Assembly (NCBI GenBank): GCA_002150815.3
Contig: NDFF03000009.1
Span: 1 to 64,000, forward strand
Direction of reading: 5' to 3'
Length of the DNA: 64,000 nt
Origin: Grammothele lineata
Taxonomy: Eukaryota > Basidiomycota > Agaricomycetes > Polyporales > Polyporaceae
Made by a program: the position numbers and the translations under genes. This document shows, piece by piece, positions 11,299 to 22,651 of this stretch. Every line of letters starts with the position of its first letter. Position 1 is the stretch's first letter. The notes beneath the pieces are model-generated. The model saw only the letters and a list, made by a program, of their open reading frames with translations, did no database searches and was not told the origin of the DNA.

Positions 11299-12413
11299 TG
11301 GTGCTTCGTCGCCAGCTCCAAAAGTTGGACATTGTTCTGAGTCTCCAAACAGCAAAGGTGAGTGTGTGCTCGAAGCGTGAGCACGCGGGGACCTCCCGAT
11401 GACTATGTGTGAGGTGAAACTCCAGGCTTAGCGTCACGCGGAAATCGCAACTGCCACTGGTAGTAGGCTCAACGAATCGAGACTGGGAGCCACTCGCCGC
11501 TTTGACTACGTTGCACCCGGCGATGGAATAGCACCGCCATGCGTACAACGTGTCCTCAAAGGTTCGCTGTGCCCCGCGCCGTAGTCGCCCCGCGCGTGCG
11601 CTGAAAGGATGTGTGACGCCGCGCGCGCGCGATCGTCCGACACCTGACAAGTTGCCGCGGGGGGCGCTCACCCGAGTGCGCGAGCAAGCGAAACCGTCTA
11701 CTGACCGTTAGTGGGTAGAAGCATGAGTGAGCGCACGTATCGGGGTGAGAGAATTGAGCGATCGGTAATTGTGGTGATTCATTCATGCTGGGGCTGGGGA
11801 CTAGGCTTCCGGATTATGAGCGACCTGAGGGCGTGCGCGAGTAATAATTTCATGTACACTGTCCGAGTCGAGATTCTTGTCAATAATGCAGGCTGTACAA
11901 GGCCTAGAGGTGACCGCCGGAGTCATCGCGCGCACGACACATCAGTATATGACACGCAGAGAACTCACTGCTGGGCTGCGTAGCTTCGATATGGAATCTC
12001 CTTATGTCCGCGTCCGCCCGTGTACGGATTCCCTGCGCGCGCGATCGCCTGTGCAATAAGGTCCTGCGCGCGCGACTCACGCCCAGCCCGCGATCGCCCC
12101 CGCCACCTTGTGACGCACGATGCCTAAAGATGCATTGGGCGCGGTAGGTTTTGCTCGGGGAGGTTGTGCTCGCCCCCGCGCACGGCGCGGGCTTATAGCC
12201 GGGTGTGATTTCTGATGTTAACGACGTGTGATTTTCAGAGTAACAAGAGCACCTTTGCCTGCGTTCTTACTAGCTTCATCGAGTTTGATTGCCAAAAATC
12301 AGTGTGCTGACTTGTGAGACTGAAGAATATTCGAGTAGATGTTGGGCGAAGAGAAGCGGGTGCGCTGGTGGGCCTACTAGTAGTTCATGTCGCGCTCAGC
12401 GGACGTCGCGGAG

Positions 12414-12721
12414 GGTCTCGCGCTGGATGATCAGCGTAACACGCCTTCAGAGTGTGTGACAAAGGGCGCCAGGACACGAGTGGTCGCTTCGAGGCTCGCG
12501 AGTCGGAGCTCATGTTCGGTGATCTCGGGCATACGAAATGTGCCAGCCGTCGTATAGCGTTCTCTTCCCTTGTTCGTGATATATCCGGTAACTCTCCGTC
12601 CATGACATATTACCTCATCACAGGTTTCTGACATTGCCTTTTCGGTATAGTACAAAAACTCTACTCCCGCTATCGTATTTTGGGAACGAGAACGCTATCG
12701 ACGCCTGGTTCTAGGAGCCTG
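12414..12721 (-). repeat. Right terminal inverted repeat, 308 bp
   Basis: Partner of 10991-11298. The arms diverge immediately inside GAGACC, which marks the sharp inner edge of the repeat. Confidence 0.93.
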
Positions 12722-12730
12722 GATTAGCAC
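12722..12730 (+). repeat. Right target-site duplication
   Basis: GATTAGCAC directly follows the transposon's right end, identical to 10982-10990. Confidence 0.88.
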
Positions 12731-13614
12731 GTACTCCGCACCGCAGGATCCGGCACGGGCCGAGCCGAACTTCTTATTGTTCAATAAATGTGGACATTCA
12801 AGGTTGATTCAAGGGGCCACGCGAGTGGCGCTTTTCCTGAATGCGTGTAAGCGTCATGAGAGAGTATGAAGGAGACAGGCAACAAATAGGAGCTCGGCGG
12901 AATCATGCTTCGGATGGCCGTGGCCCGTGGCGTATCGCAGGAGAGCGCTGGCGTGAGGGGGCATGAGCTTCAGGTGGCGCAGGAAGAGACGCGACTCAGA
13001 TTGCGATATGTCATAATCGCACGTGACCGTGTCCGACGCGAGGGCAAAGCCCAATAGGCGCCCATTATAGGGACTCACCAAATGTGATGTCCGAGTCCGA
13101 CTCGGAGTTATGCAGCGGAGGACGACGATTGCACGTAAATATCTTCATGATGACCCTCTACACACATGGCTGATGGACTGTCGCTGGCAGTACTTGGAGC
13201 AGGCTGTCGACTGTGCCATCTGCCAACGATCCTCTTCGACGCTCGGCCGAGAAGCTGACGGCTCGTTTGGGAGGACAGACGCGCACTGCCCCTGATCCAG
13301 ATGCCGTGCACGGCCAGCCAACGCAAAGCCAACGACTCCTCCCCAGTCCGCCATCCCGCTCTCAGTCGCCCCTTCAGTCTCGGTCCAATCCAAGTCTCAA
13401 TTTCTCCCTGGACAATTAGGTCAGTCTGAGCCTGCTCTCCTCACTGTCTGCAGCTCCTCCTGAATCCTCTGGGTCCGTCTGGAACGTACATACCCCGTCA
13501 TACATACCCTCACCTCCCTCAACCGCATACCACCTCGCTGGCGTACTTCAACGCTCATTTCATGACCATTCTGGCACCGTGAACTGACGTTACTCGCCTC
13601 AGATAATACTCTTC
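12731..13614. other. Intergenic between transposon and F-box gene
   Basis: A minus-strand frame at 12854-13081 and others are short and featureless. The last 200 bp before 13615 are C/T-rich, as in promoters and leaders of basidiomycete genes. Confidence 0.5.
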
Positions 13615-14913
13615 ATGCCCCCCATCCCCGTCCTGCCCCCGGAATTATGCGACTATATCCTCGACTTCCTTCACGACGATAAGCGCACTCTCCGCAAGTG
13701 CGCTCTTGCCTCTCGTCAATGGCGGCCCCGTGCTCAACACCAACTCTTCCGCTCAGTCTACATAGACTGGTCTAATTGCGGTACATTCACTCGCCTTCTG
13801 GAAGCAAATCCTTCCCTCGCGGTCCACGTAGACACTCTGGAAATCGAAGGCGCGTTCGGCATATTCTCCATGGACCGTCTCCACGGTGCAACACTCGAAG
13901 CTTGGCTTCGCGCCATTCCCGAGTCCTTCTCCACTCAACTCAGCAACCTCACCAAGCTCGAGTTGGCCCTCATTACGCTCGACCCCGAACTCGTCCGCCG
14001 TGTTTTCAGTCGCATGTCCGGCATCACCCACCTCGCCCTCTGGGCTTGCGGTCTCACGAGCTTTGACCTCTTTGTCGAGCTCTTCACGTCCTACCCCAGC
14101 CTCACTCGTCTCAGCATCGCCTACACACAAGAGTGGGAGACCGGCACGCGGCTACTCCCCACCCTTCCGGCTAACAAGCCCAAACCTGCGCTCGAAACAG
14201 TCGAGTTCATCAGCTCGTGTGATAATTTCCGTGTCCTCAAATGGCTCATTGCGCACCGCCTCCACACCTCCATTCACACACTCTCCTGCTCCCGCGTCCC
14301 ATGGCCGAGCCTCCCCGTCCTCGCAGACGTGCTCGCAACCCTCTCTCCACACCTCCGCACCCTGCGCGTCGGTTTCGGTGACCACGCCGCGCCCGAGGAG
14401 GAAGAGGATGAGCCTACCCCTACTCTCAAATCTACCTCGACTTCTTCTTCCGCACCCCCCGCACCCCCCGCCCCGCGCGCGTACCCGGCGTTCCTTCCGC
14501 TCCCCGTCCTGCACACGCTCACACTCGACGTGTACACAAACCGGCTCGCCGCGGTGCCCTACACGCTCTTCCTCCTCGCGCACCTCCCCGCTCCCGCGCT
14601 CCGCACCCTCACCTTTACTGTGCACGCGGGCGAGCACGACGCCGCCGCACCCGTGCCCTGGGCACGTATCGCTGCTGCCGTCGCAGCACGCGTCCGTGTT
14701 ACCGCCGGGACATTGCAGCGCGTTACAGTGAGCGCGAAGGAGCGCGACGGGTCAGACGGCTTTGCGGGCGGAGGCGGGGGAGGGGGGTGCGGATCGGCGT
14801 TCCCGAGTAGGGGGCTCACAGCGGTGGACTTTGCGGAAATGGAGAGGGCTGTGATGGATGCCTTCGCCGCGCAGGGGCTCGGGAAGCTCGTGAGTTTTGT
14901 GAAGCGGGAGTGA
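13615..14913 (+). CDS. F-box protein, 432 aa, intronless
   Basis: Single exon from ATG 13615 to a TGA at 14911-14913. The F-box is at the very N-terminus: VLPPELCDYILDFLHDD, then LRKCALASRQWRPRAQHQLF, giving the Leu-Pro start and the Cys-Ala-Leu / Trp-Arg-Pro helix of this subfamily. Residues 60-260 form a Leu-rich array that resembles degenerate leucine-rich repeats (ITHLALWACGLTSFDLFVEL, PSLTRLSIAYT). A low-complexity stretch of Glu, then Thr/Ser and Ala-Pro, at about 260-290 interrupts the array, and a Gly run is found near 385. Role by family: substrate receptor for an SCF ubiquitin ligase; substrate unknown. The gene downstream of 44470 has the same architecture, so the two are probably paralogues. 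Confidence 0.85.
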   Translation: MPPIPVLPPELCDYILDFLHDDKRTLRKCALASRQWRPRAQHQLFRSVYIDWSNCGTFTRLLEANPSLAVHVDTLEIEGAFGIFSMDRLHGATLEAWLRAIPESFSTQLSNLTKLELALITLDPELVRRVFSRMSGITHLALWACGLTSFDLFVELFTSYPSLTRLSIAYTQEWETGTRLLPTLPANKPKPALETVEFISSCDNFRVLKWLIAHRLHTSIHTLSCSRVPWPSLPVLADVLATLSPHLRTLRVGFGDHAAPEEEEDEPTPTLKSTSTSSSAPPAPPAPRAYPAFLPLPVLHTLTLDVYTNRLAAVPYTLFLLAHLPAPALRTLTFTVHAGEHDAAAPVPWARIAAAVAARVRVTAGTLQRVTVSAKERDGSDGFAGGGGGGGCGSAFPSRGLTAVDFAEMERAVMDAFAAQGLGKLVSFVKRE

Positions 14914-15264
14914 GTGTCTTGGGATGCGAAGTGGCCGGAGGCCCTGGCGTGGGGTCGAGCTATGGTGGGGGGTGGGATAGGAGAAGTAGATACAGTCGTG
15001 GCCGTCGTCGGCCGGCCGTTGCAAGTGAGTGCTCTGTAAACTAATGTGTCATTTATGTTCTCGCCTACCCTTTCTTGTACATTCGCTCTCTCTCGCTCGT
15101 CGCTCGTCGTGCTTGTATGTATCGCTAGTATTTATCTCTGTTCTGTTGGCCCCCGTATATATTGTACAGTTTCACTTCGGATTTAGCTCTCCTACATCGC
15201 CGCATCTACACGGACTCGGACGAACGTATATACCCGATTAACCCCTCCACCAAAGGTGGTCTGT
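14914..15264. other. Convergent intergenic region
   Basis: Between the stop of the intronless F-box gene and the stop of the PLP enzyme. Expected 3' UTRs; nothing else seen. Confidence 0.6.
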
Positions 15265-17244
15265 TCATGCGTTTGCCTCTGCCGCGGGCAGCATCGTCTC
15301 CCTGATCTCCTTGCACACCTCATTGAACGCTTTGGCAATATACTCAAAATCCGACATCTATAACACCGGCAGGTAACGAGGCCCATCCGTCAGCCGCCGA
15401 AACGCTAGGGAGCGGGGGCGTACGCACCTCGTTGAATACTTGTGCGCTGCAGCGGCACCACCACGCCCCGGCGTGGAAGTAGTGCGCGGCGTACGCGTTG
15501 TAGCCGAGCAAGAGCCGCTTGCGGAAGTGCCCGTCGATCTGCGCGAGCAGCTCTGGGCCGTATATCGCGCCCCTGGTGGTCTCGACGGGTAGCGGGAGCT
15601 GGATGTTACTCTACAGAAAACGGAAGTGTGGAGTCAGAAGGAAGAAGGGAAGTCGGACTTCGCAGGAGAAGACACACCATGTTCAACGTGAGCTCGCCGT
15701 TGGGGTCCATGACACGCGTACCCAGAAGCTCCGCGACGCGCTGTGCGCCTTCCAACGCGAGCGTGTGGCAGTAGCTGAAGATCGCGCTCTCACCACCGAG
15801 CCATTGACGGAACGCAAGTGCTGAAGGAAGACGGGGGGAGTCAGCAACTCTAGGAGATGGATGGGGGCATACAGGGGCCATAGGGTACACGTACCATCGG
15901 GAAGGGTGAGATAGGGGGTGGTGTCTGTGGCACCCGTCCCTAGATTGAGAGCGAGTCAACTTCGCCGATTCAGGGCGTGCCAAGTGGTTCTGGGACGTAC
16001 AGTCGTGTTGAGCGACGAAGTTTGTGCAGATATTCATATATTTGGGGTTAGAGGGCGAGACGTAAGCCCACGTAGTGGGAATGGAAGACTTGATGATATA
16101 CTGGTTTCTGAGGTAATGACTATAAATGGACGTCGTCGCTTGACAGTACCACTCTCAAACTTACCGTTTGGGAACGTAGAGCACTGCGCATCCCCTCGTC
16201 GTATACAGCCACTTGTAAGGGTTAGAGAGCCAAAAATCAGGCTTCGCCTCGCTCAGGTCGATGCCGGGCTAATAGATCTTCGTGTAAGTATCATAGACCC
16301 TGCAAAGCTCGAACCACGGAGGGTGACCGACCTCCTGCCCAATGCTATGCGCCGCATCTACGACGCTCCACACGCCCTCCTCCCGGCAAATCGCCACCAT
16401 CTCCTGCCACGGGAGGAGCACGCCTGGCATCGACGCAATCGAGTCAATGACTGCCACGATCTTGTTTTTGCGTGCCGTTAGGTCCTTTTGGTGTCCTGAC
16501 GAGAGCGGGGGCACGTCCGTGAACGGGGTCTCTGCATGTGCGACCTTGAGCGCGCGGAGCCCGGCACGGAACGTCTTGACAAGCTGAGCGTGTGTCTGCG
16601 GGAAGGAGAACTCGATAGCATGTACGGTCGGGTGCGGGTGCTCGGAACGGTCCGCGAGGTGCTGCATCGTCCTGGAGACAGCACCGTACGTTGTGGATGC
16701 TGGCGGGCAGGAATGCGGTTAATGTCGGGGCAGTGGGAGGCGATGGCAAGAAATCACCTCCGACGAGCAGGTCGCCCTCGCGCCATTCGAAATTCCGGAG
16801 CACGGTGTTGAGCGCATGTGAAGCATTGGGCTTGAACACGACCTCATCCGCGCTGGCTCCGATGAGCTTCGCTACAGCCTCTCTGGGTGAACGGAGAAGT
16901 GAGCAGTCAGTCTAGCGCATATCTGGCCCAGACGCACCGCGCCTTGTCGAGCATTGGTTTGTGTGATATGCGAAGAAACTTGTCGGGGTTGCGTTCGATC
17001 TCGCGTGCGAGTTCGGTGGCCGCGAAAGTGACAGGCAGCGGGATCGACCCGTACGACCCTGTCATGAGCGAGCATGTGAGAAGGAGTATTACACCTAGGT
17101 GGAAACAGAGTCATTACCGTGGTTCAAGCATACGTAGTCCTCGTCGAGCGCGAAATAATGTTTCATGGCGTGGCCAAACGGAGGCGGCTTGTCGTTGACA
17201 TCGAAGCTTTCCCCTGCCGCTGGCGTCCGTTTCGTGATGGGCAT
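15265..17244 (-). CDS. Class V aminotransferase-like PLP enzyme, 471 aa, 10 exons
   Basis: Exons 17244-17118, 17058-16938, 16882-16758, 16699-16332, 16268-16165, 16107-16001, 15939-15895, 15820-15678, 15610-15428, 15357-15265; total closes in frame. Fold-type I PLP enzyme of the isopenicillin-N epimerase/cysteine desulfurase-like group. [13 protein letters not shown] is the family's N-terminal glycine motif, [11 protein letters not shown] carries the PLP-contacting Asp (about 239) and His, and [10 protein letters not shown] carries the presumed Schiff-base Lys266. Members act as desulfurases, C-S lyases (including the fungal ergothioneine enzyme Egt2) or epimerases; the reaction cannot be fixed from sequence alone. 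No signal or mitochondrial peptide is obvious, so cytosolic. One donor (GTCGGT at 16331) is weak. A TATATATT lies about 50 bp upstream. Confidence 0.9.
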
Positions 17245-17984
17245 GCTGGAAGAGAGATCTTTATTTGAAGACGCGTGTAGTCGGCGCCGCAATATATACG
17301 GGTAGACATGTGCTGCCACCGTTCTGACTCGATGGCATATCGCTAGTCTGGCGGTGGCTATACGCGAACATGACTTGGGGGAGTCAAGTACTTCGGTCAG
17401 GGGTACGGTCCACAGAAGGCCATATTAACTTCGGTGACTAAGCGCCTACCCACAGTACGGGCCCCGACACGGCGGAGAGTCCCCGTGCTTGGGATTTGGT
17501 AAAATCGCTGGACGGTTGTGGTATGGGAACATGTTTTCTCGGTCCAGTGCCATGTAGCAGAAATTCACCTGGAAGGAATCAGAAAACGTTACATTTTCGT
17601 GCGATGTTCCTCGTCCGAGGAATGCCTAAGGAATGCTGCTGAAAGCGTAAACTTTGGTAAGACCGTATAGAACTTCATTCTGCCTTGAAAAAGAGCCCCT
17701 GCTATGCGATGGAATCGATTATTGTTAGTAACAACTCGTAACATTGAACTCACTACTGCGGTCGTTGCATACGCATTCGCCACAAAATCCCAGCGACGTG
17801 AAGAGACCCAACACGAGCCAACATGATTCGACTTGGGATATCCTCAGGTTTCCCCCCCTCTAACAGCGCAAACAGAGAACACTAGAGTGGTCACGATTGA
17901 ACGCACTTCTCACCCGCTACCCGAGCAAAGAATTCCGCGCGAAGCCTCAGCGAATATTGGGATCTCCCACAGAAACGGTGACTA
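17245..17984. other. Intergenic, no supported gene
   Basis: Head-to-tail spacer between the uridine kinase stop and the PLP enzyme start, both minus strand. Apart from the TATA-like box nothing is recognisable; frames at 17589-17783 lack features. Confidence 0.5.
17291..17298 (-). promoter_or_regulatory. TATA-like box of the PLP enzyme gene
   Basis: The plus strand reads AATATATA, giving TATATATT on the coding strand, 47 bp before the ATG at 17244. Close to the start codon, so any leader would be very short. Confidence 0.4.
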
Positions 17985-20411
17985 CTACAGATAGTACCGA
18001 TCGCCTTCGATGACTTGATCAGCTGTTTGCTGAGGTGCACAACCACGATGCGCTCACCGATATGACCCATGCCTGGCTCGACAACCCACACCTTCCTCCC
18101 CTCTGCCTCCGCCGGACTCATCGCCTCGTTCTCCTCACCAATGCGCGGCGATTCGAATGCCGTGTCCCACAACGCCCATGACTCCCTCAGGATCGGGTCT
18201 ACCGCACCACACACAATGCGCACGCGCGGGAACGCACGCTGCAGGACGCGCACGCCGCCGGACGCTGCGACGATGAACGTGACAAAGATGATGTTCTCCT
18301 CGGGCACGCCGTGATCGAGCAGCACGCGGATCGCCATGAACGCAGCCGCACCGGTGCCAATCTGCGCGTCGAGCAGAAAGACGAAGGCGCGCATGGCGAG
18401 GTGTCGCTGCCGGACGCATGCGGGGAGCATGAGGTGCAGGAGAAGGGGCTCGCCCGTGTTGTCCTCGGACTGGATTAGGAGCGAGCCTATAGGAATGTCC
18501 TGGATAACGCGGCGCAGGCCACGTTCGAGGGGTCCACCTCTGTGAATGATGAGCACAGGCTACGACGAAAGCAAGGCGCGGAACTCACGAACGAAGGATT
18601 GATACTCCGCAGACGTTCTGTACCTATGTTAGTATTGGCAGTTTGTCAGATCTGAGAGTAGATGCACCTCAACGGCAAGTTGATTGCCTGCGTAGGACGC
18701 TGATATAGGGGTAATGACGTTCTTTGACGTGTACGGGAGGAACTCCACTGCCTTCTCGCTCAGAAGAGTGGACAGCCGGTCTGTGAAGAATATAAAGTCT
18801 TCCTTGGAGGTCGTCTTGTCTCGTAGCATAGTGAAGATGCCCTATCACCAGATGAAATCATGATAACGAGTAATGTGAGGGCGGGAAAAGCCTACCTGCA
18901 GCTGTGGTGTTTGAGGCAACACATTTAAATTGGGGAAATATTGTTCCCGGACATCCTTCGGGCTTAGATCTCTGGGTCCGTAGCGCGCCTGACTCTTCCT
19001 CAAATATCTTGACCGGTCGCCTAGCTTCCGATGGATGTGAGTGGTAATCAGCTCGATAGCTATCGTGTTGTCTATGCCAGGGACAATCTGCAGAAGGCGG
19101 GTCAACGAACCCTTTACACAGGCCACTCGGACAGGGCAACTCACAATGTTTGCATAGCGCGACGTAGGTTGAACGAAATTATCATAGGCTGGCTTCACGT
19201 ATCGCAGATACCTGCCTACTCATCAGATGAACCCGGTAAAATGACTGCCATTCAGCAACGTACTGCTCGAGAATGCCGTCAACACTGCGTCCACGTTCCT
19301 CAACATCACGCCGTATGCGGCGTGCAAGCATGAGGTCGGAGTCGCATTGAACAAAGATCTGAAACGAGGGTTTTCAGCGGTGATCGCGATTCGAACGGAA
19401 TGACTGTCTGACAGACCTTCAAGTCATACAAGGCGCGCAATGCCGGATCATGTAAAGCAAGGATGCCTTCGACTGTTTTGAGTGGTTAGATGTAAGGTGT
19501 GACGATATTGGAACAAGTACTCGCCTATGATAATGGCCGCGCCGTAAAGATACTTGGTCTCGTCGATACGTTGATGCTCTTTAAAAGAGTAGATGGGGAT
19601 GTTAGATTGCCGCCCGGCCTTGAGGTCCGCCAGACACTGATTATCACAAGGGGGATTGGATAGTCGATATCAGCAGGGGTCGGCGATCGCGTGAGTATTC
19701 AACGTACAGCAGCAAATAACGGCATGTCAATGGCATCTGCGTCTCCAAAGTCAGAAGATGGTGCATGTGAAATTGTGATTGTTTATCACAGACCTGGATG
19801 GTCAAAGTCGTATCGGTTCGCGAAGGCAAGCTCTAGGTCTGCGGGGGAGTGTCGCTTGTAGAAGCTATCCTGGCAGCAAAGACGTTACTACGGCCGGTAA
19901 AATGGCCGAAGAAGAACACACCTGTGATAAGATGACAACGGTAGGAATAGACCCCAATGATTGAACAATTTGACGGGCGACATGGGTCTGGGCGCAACGC
20001 CGGGATGTAAGAGATGGGCACTTGACCATGGAGTAGGAGCATTGGGACCTTCCCGCTGGCCGAACCCCCTAAAAGCACCATATAAGCCTCTTTCCTTTCT
20101 CTAAAAAGTAATAGTAGATGTATGAAAAGTAAACGCACCGGCGATCCCAATCACGAAGGCGTCGCAGATAGCGTGCCCGTCCTCATCATACCTACGTACT
20201 TCCATAAGAGCCAGCACATGGGGGGTGGGGAGGATCCAGCGTACCACGGAGGCCTGCCATGAGACTTGAGAATCGTGTTTTTCTTGGCCTGTAGAAGGAC
20301 CTCCTTGTGCGGGCTGGGTCCTCGAGTAGGCGCAGATGGGCTTGCGGGGCGAGGTTGAGAACTCGAAGGCTGAAGCAACTGCGCCGGCTTCTCGTGATCT
20401 CTTGGCTGCAT
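17985..20411 (-). CDS. urk1: Uridine kinase fused to a UPRTase domain, 545 aa, 15 exons
   Basis: Phosphorylates uridine/cytidine to UMP/CMP in pyrimidine salvage. Exons: 20411-20245, 20191-20139, 20068-20049, 19987-19922, 19869-19794, 19736-19708, 19636-19525, 19472-19417, 19358-19264, 19211-19145, 19087-18896, 18841-18668, 18617-18589, 18539-18058, 18004-17985; the frame closes exactly. The Walker A loop GGSASGKT is at about 74-81, split by two introns; [25 protein letters not shown] and [10 protein letters not shown] are kinase motifs. From about residue 340 a uracil phosphoribosyltransferase fold follows: [34 protein letters not shown], ending [16 protein letters not shown]. This two-domain layout matches yeast Urk1. 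The intron 19524-19473 has a GC donor. Divergent from NCS2 with 260 bp between starts. The start is the first ATG in frame with HGRPPWY; it gives a Pro/Ser-rich tail of about 50 residues. Confidence 0.94.
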
Positions 20412-20671
20412 CCTATGATCCAGACTTTGACCTGGGGCACAGAGGGTATGAGCTGGCGGCACGAAAGCGGGGGAAGACAGGGTCGGGCAAGAGGACGGTG
20501 AAGGGCCCCCGAGGGTGCAGCACGGTGGCTGAGGCCGCTGCAACGAGCGCCGAGCAGAACATGTCTTGGCTGCTGTATCGCGATCGAGATCTTCTCAGTC
20601 CCTCACGGTCCGATTCGTCCGCGTTCCGTCTCCTTCGCACTTTGACACCCTCAGCCAGCTCCATCCCCACA
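20412..20671. promoter_or_regulatory. Shared bidirectional promoter of urk1 and NCS2
   Basis: Only 260 bp separate the two divergent start codons. No clear TATA box is visible. The span must hold both leaders and promoters, so the two genes may be co-regulated (inference). Confidence 0.55.
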
Positions 20672-22651
20672 ATGTCTTGTGGAAATCCCTCCGCAGAGCC
20701 CGATGCGCTGATGCAGCGTGAGTGGTATGGCATAAAGATATCCGTAATGAAGCCAATGCATTCATAGGGCGAAAGAAGTATGACAAGACGAAAAACTGTG
20801 TTCGATGCAAGGAAGTACAGGGGAATCTCGTCATTCGACACGCAGTCTATTGCAAGTCTGTTGTAATAGCACCTCTGAGTTAACAATAGGACTGACCTTC
20901 CGTATCACAGGGACTGCTTTGTACCTCTCATTACGCACAAATTCCGCCGTGCCCTTGAGCCTCATGTAAATCCCAAGCCGGATGGCCCGAGGAAAACCTC
21001 TCTGAAGCCCACAGGCAATCTCCTCGCTGGATTCTCTGGAGGACTTGGGTCATGCGTACTCCTGGATCTCGTCCATCGCTGCTACGTCGCTCTCGACAAG
21101 TCCACAATGCCGTCGGATGGCGGGCGGGATCATCCACGGCATGAGCGGGTATGGAAGAAGGTCACTGTATGCTATGTGGAGGTTTGCGATGCGTTTCCAG
21201 GGGTGGGTAGTCATATTTCTGTCTCTTCCGTGAAATCACGCTCAAGTCGGAAAAGTAGATGAAAGATCGCACCGAAGAAATCGCCAAATTTGTCTCGCGG
21301 TACGACGACATCGACTTCGTCCCATTGCGAATACATGACGCCTTCGATCCTTCGTGGTGGGAGAGAGGGGGTGGTAATCCACATTCCAGTAGTGTAGGTG
21401 CGATCTTGGCGGACGAACGTGAGCATTCTTCATCGCCTACAATTCATCAACCTCACATACTCTCTAGTGCTACCCGTCGAATCTTCCTCCCAACTATCCG
21501 CTGATCCCGTCAACGCTCTCCATGCTTACCTATCCTCCCACCCAACTCCAACTGCTGTCCACGCCTCCGTGCAGACGCTAATCCGCCTCCTGCTCCTTCA
21601 TACCGCTGTCCGCACCGGCTCCTCGCACCTTGTACTCGGCATCTCGCTCACCTCGCTTGCTGTCTCCTTGATCTCGGGCGTCTCACAAGGGGCCGGGTTC
21701 AATGTGCGCGAAGAGACCTTCGAAGAGTGGGTCCCAGACCCAGGGCTGGGCATGCCACTATCACCCCCACTAGAAGAGGCACCCACTCAGCGCGCAGTTG
21801 GAGGAAAGACGAATCCGGACCGCCGCCGCACAGTGCGCGTCGTCCGGCCTCTGCGCGATGTCGGGATGAAGGAGTGCGCCGCGTGGGCGTGGTGGGCACG
21901 CATCCCCGTTGTGGGCAAGGAAAAGTGGGCGTGGCCGGGTGCGAAGCCCGGTATCGGAACACTGACGAAAGGTGAGCATCTCCATCCCCAATTGCCGCTG
22001 CGCGCATCCTGCATATATACCTGGTCCTGACCTATCACGCCCACGGAGATTTCATTGTTGCGCTTGAGCAAGACTACCCCTCCACTGTATCCACTATCGT
22101 TCGGACGTGCGGAAAGCTTGCGCCCAAGGGTGCCGTTGCCGGTATGTGCGCCCTCTGCGGCCGGTATGCGACCTCCCTCTCTTCCCCCTAATCTCTTTTC
22201 CTGATATCTTGTGATTCACGCTCCTAGACCCGCACAAGAGGGCGTTCAGGAGTGGAAGGCGCGGATATCCATTCGTGCGCGACCACCCTCAGCCTTGGAC
22301 GCGACGAACCCCTCAGCCACCCTAATCCCAGCATCCAACGAGTATTCTAAGCAAGGAGGCTCGGTTACATCTTTGACTCCGTTCCTCTGTTATCCATGCC
22401 ACACGACATTGACCAGCAAGAGTGCGCGCCCCGCGCCTGCCCTCTGGCCCGGTGCAGCATCGTCCTCCGGCGGTGTCGCTCTTCCTGTCTGGACTGCAGC
22501 GAGGATTAATGCGGAGATGAAAGAAGCTGTCGAGTCAAAGGCGGGTACTAGTAGCGTCGAGGTTGAGGATGGGGGCGAGGAGTTCCAGGGCCGGAAGATG
22601 TCGCGAGAGGAGATGAAGGGCATTGTGGACGAGTTCCTTCTAGAGGAGTAG
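20672..22651 (+). CDS. NCS2: Cytoplasmic tRNA 2-thiolation protein 2 (Ncs2/Ctu2), 542 aa, 7 exons
   Basis: With Ncs6/Ctu1 it transfers sulfur from Urm1 to wobble uridine of tRNA-Lys, -Glu and -Gln. Exons 20672-20717, 20768-20855, 20911-21202, 21259-21418, 21468-21971, 22049-22163, 22228-22651. The N-terminus has CVRC (26-29) and YCKDC (44, 47), the family's zinc-type cysteines. GFSGGLGSCVLLDLV at about 85-99 is the degenerate PP-loop. VEVCDAFPGMKDRTEEI, DFVPLRIHDAF and HLVLGISLTSLAVSLISGV are further signatures. The C-terminal CALC (397-400) and CYPC (456-459) pairs are intact. A C-terminal acidic tail ends DEFLLEE. Residues from WWERGG to the next exon are poorly conserved in character and could hide an extra intron. 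Otherwise the assignment is secure. Confidence 0.93.

Larger units (their letters stand above)
10991..12721. mobile_element. Non-autonomous TIR DNA transposon, Mutator-like
   Basis: A 1731-bp element bounded by 308-bp terminal inverted repeats (10991-11298 and 12414-12721). The arms differ at one position (G at 11047 against A in the other arm). Both ends begin CAGGCTCCTAGAACC. The element is flanked on both sides by the same 9-bp sequence GATTAGCAC (10982-10990 and 12722-12730), a target-site duplication. Long TIRs plus a 9-bp duplication are the signature of Mutator-like elements; hAT elements start CAGG but duplicate 8 bp, so hAT is the alternative. The 1115-bp interior encodes no transposase-sized frame, so movement would need an enzyme supplied elsewhere. 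Near-identity of the arms suggests recent insertion or conversion. It lies 154 bp upstream of the F-box gene start. Confidence 0.9.

Noticed and set aside
11057..12655. Two identical 74-codon frames (11057-11281 plus, 12431-12655 minus)
   Set aside because: They are the same sequence in the two transposon arms, not a duplicated gene; no motif or start context supports translation.
14152..14637. 161-codon minus-strand Arg/Glu/Gly-rich frame
   Set aside because: Shadow of the intronless F-box gene on the plus strand.
20413..20886. Minus-strand frame upstream of urk1 as an additional first exon
   Set aside because: It is not in the reading frame of HGRPPWY, no good donor/acceptor pair joins it, and it overlaps the start of the divergent NCS2 gene.
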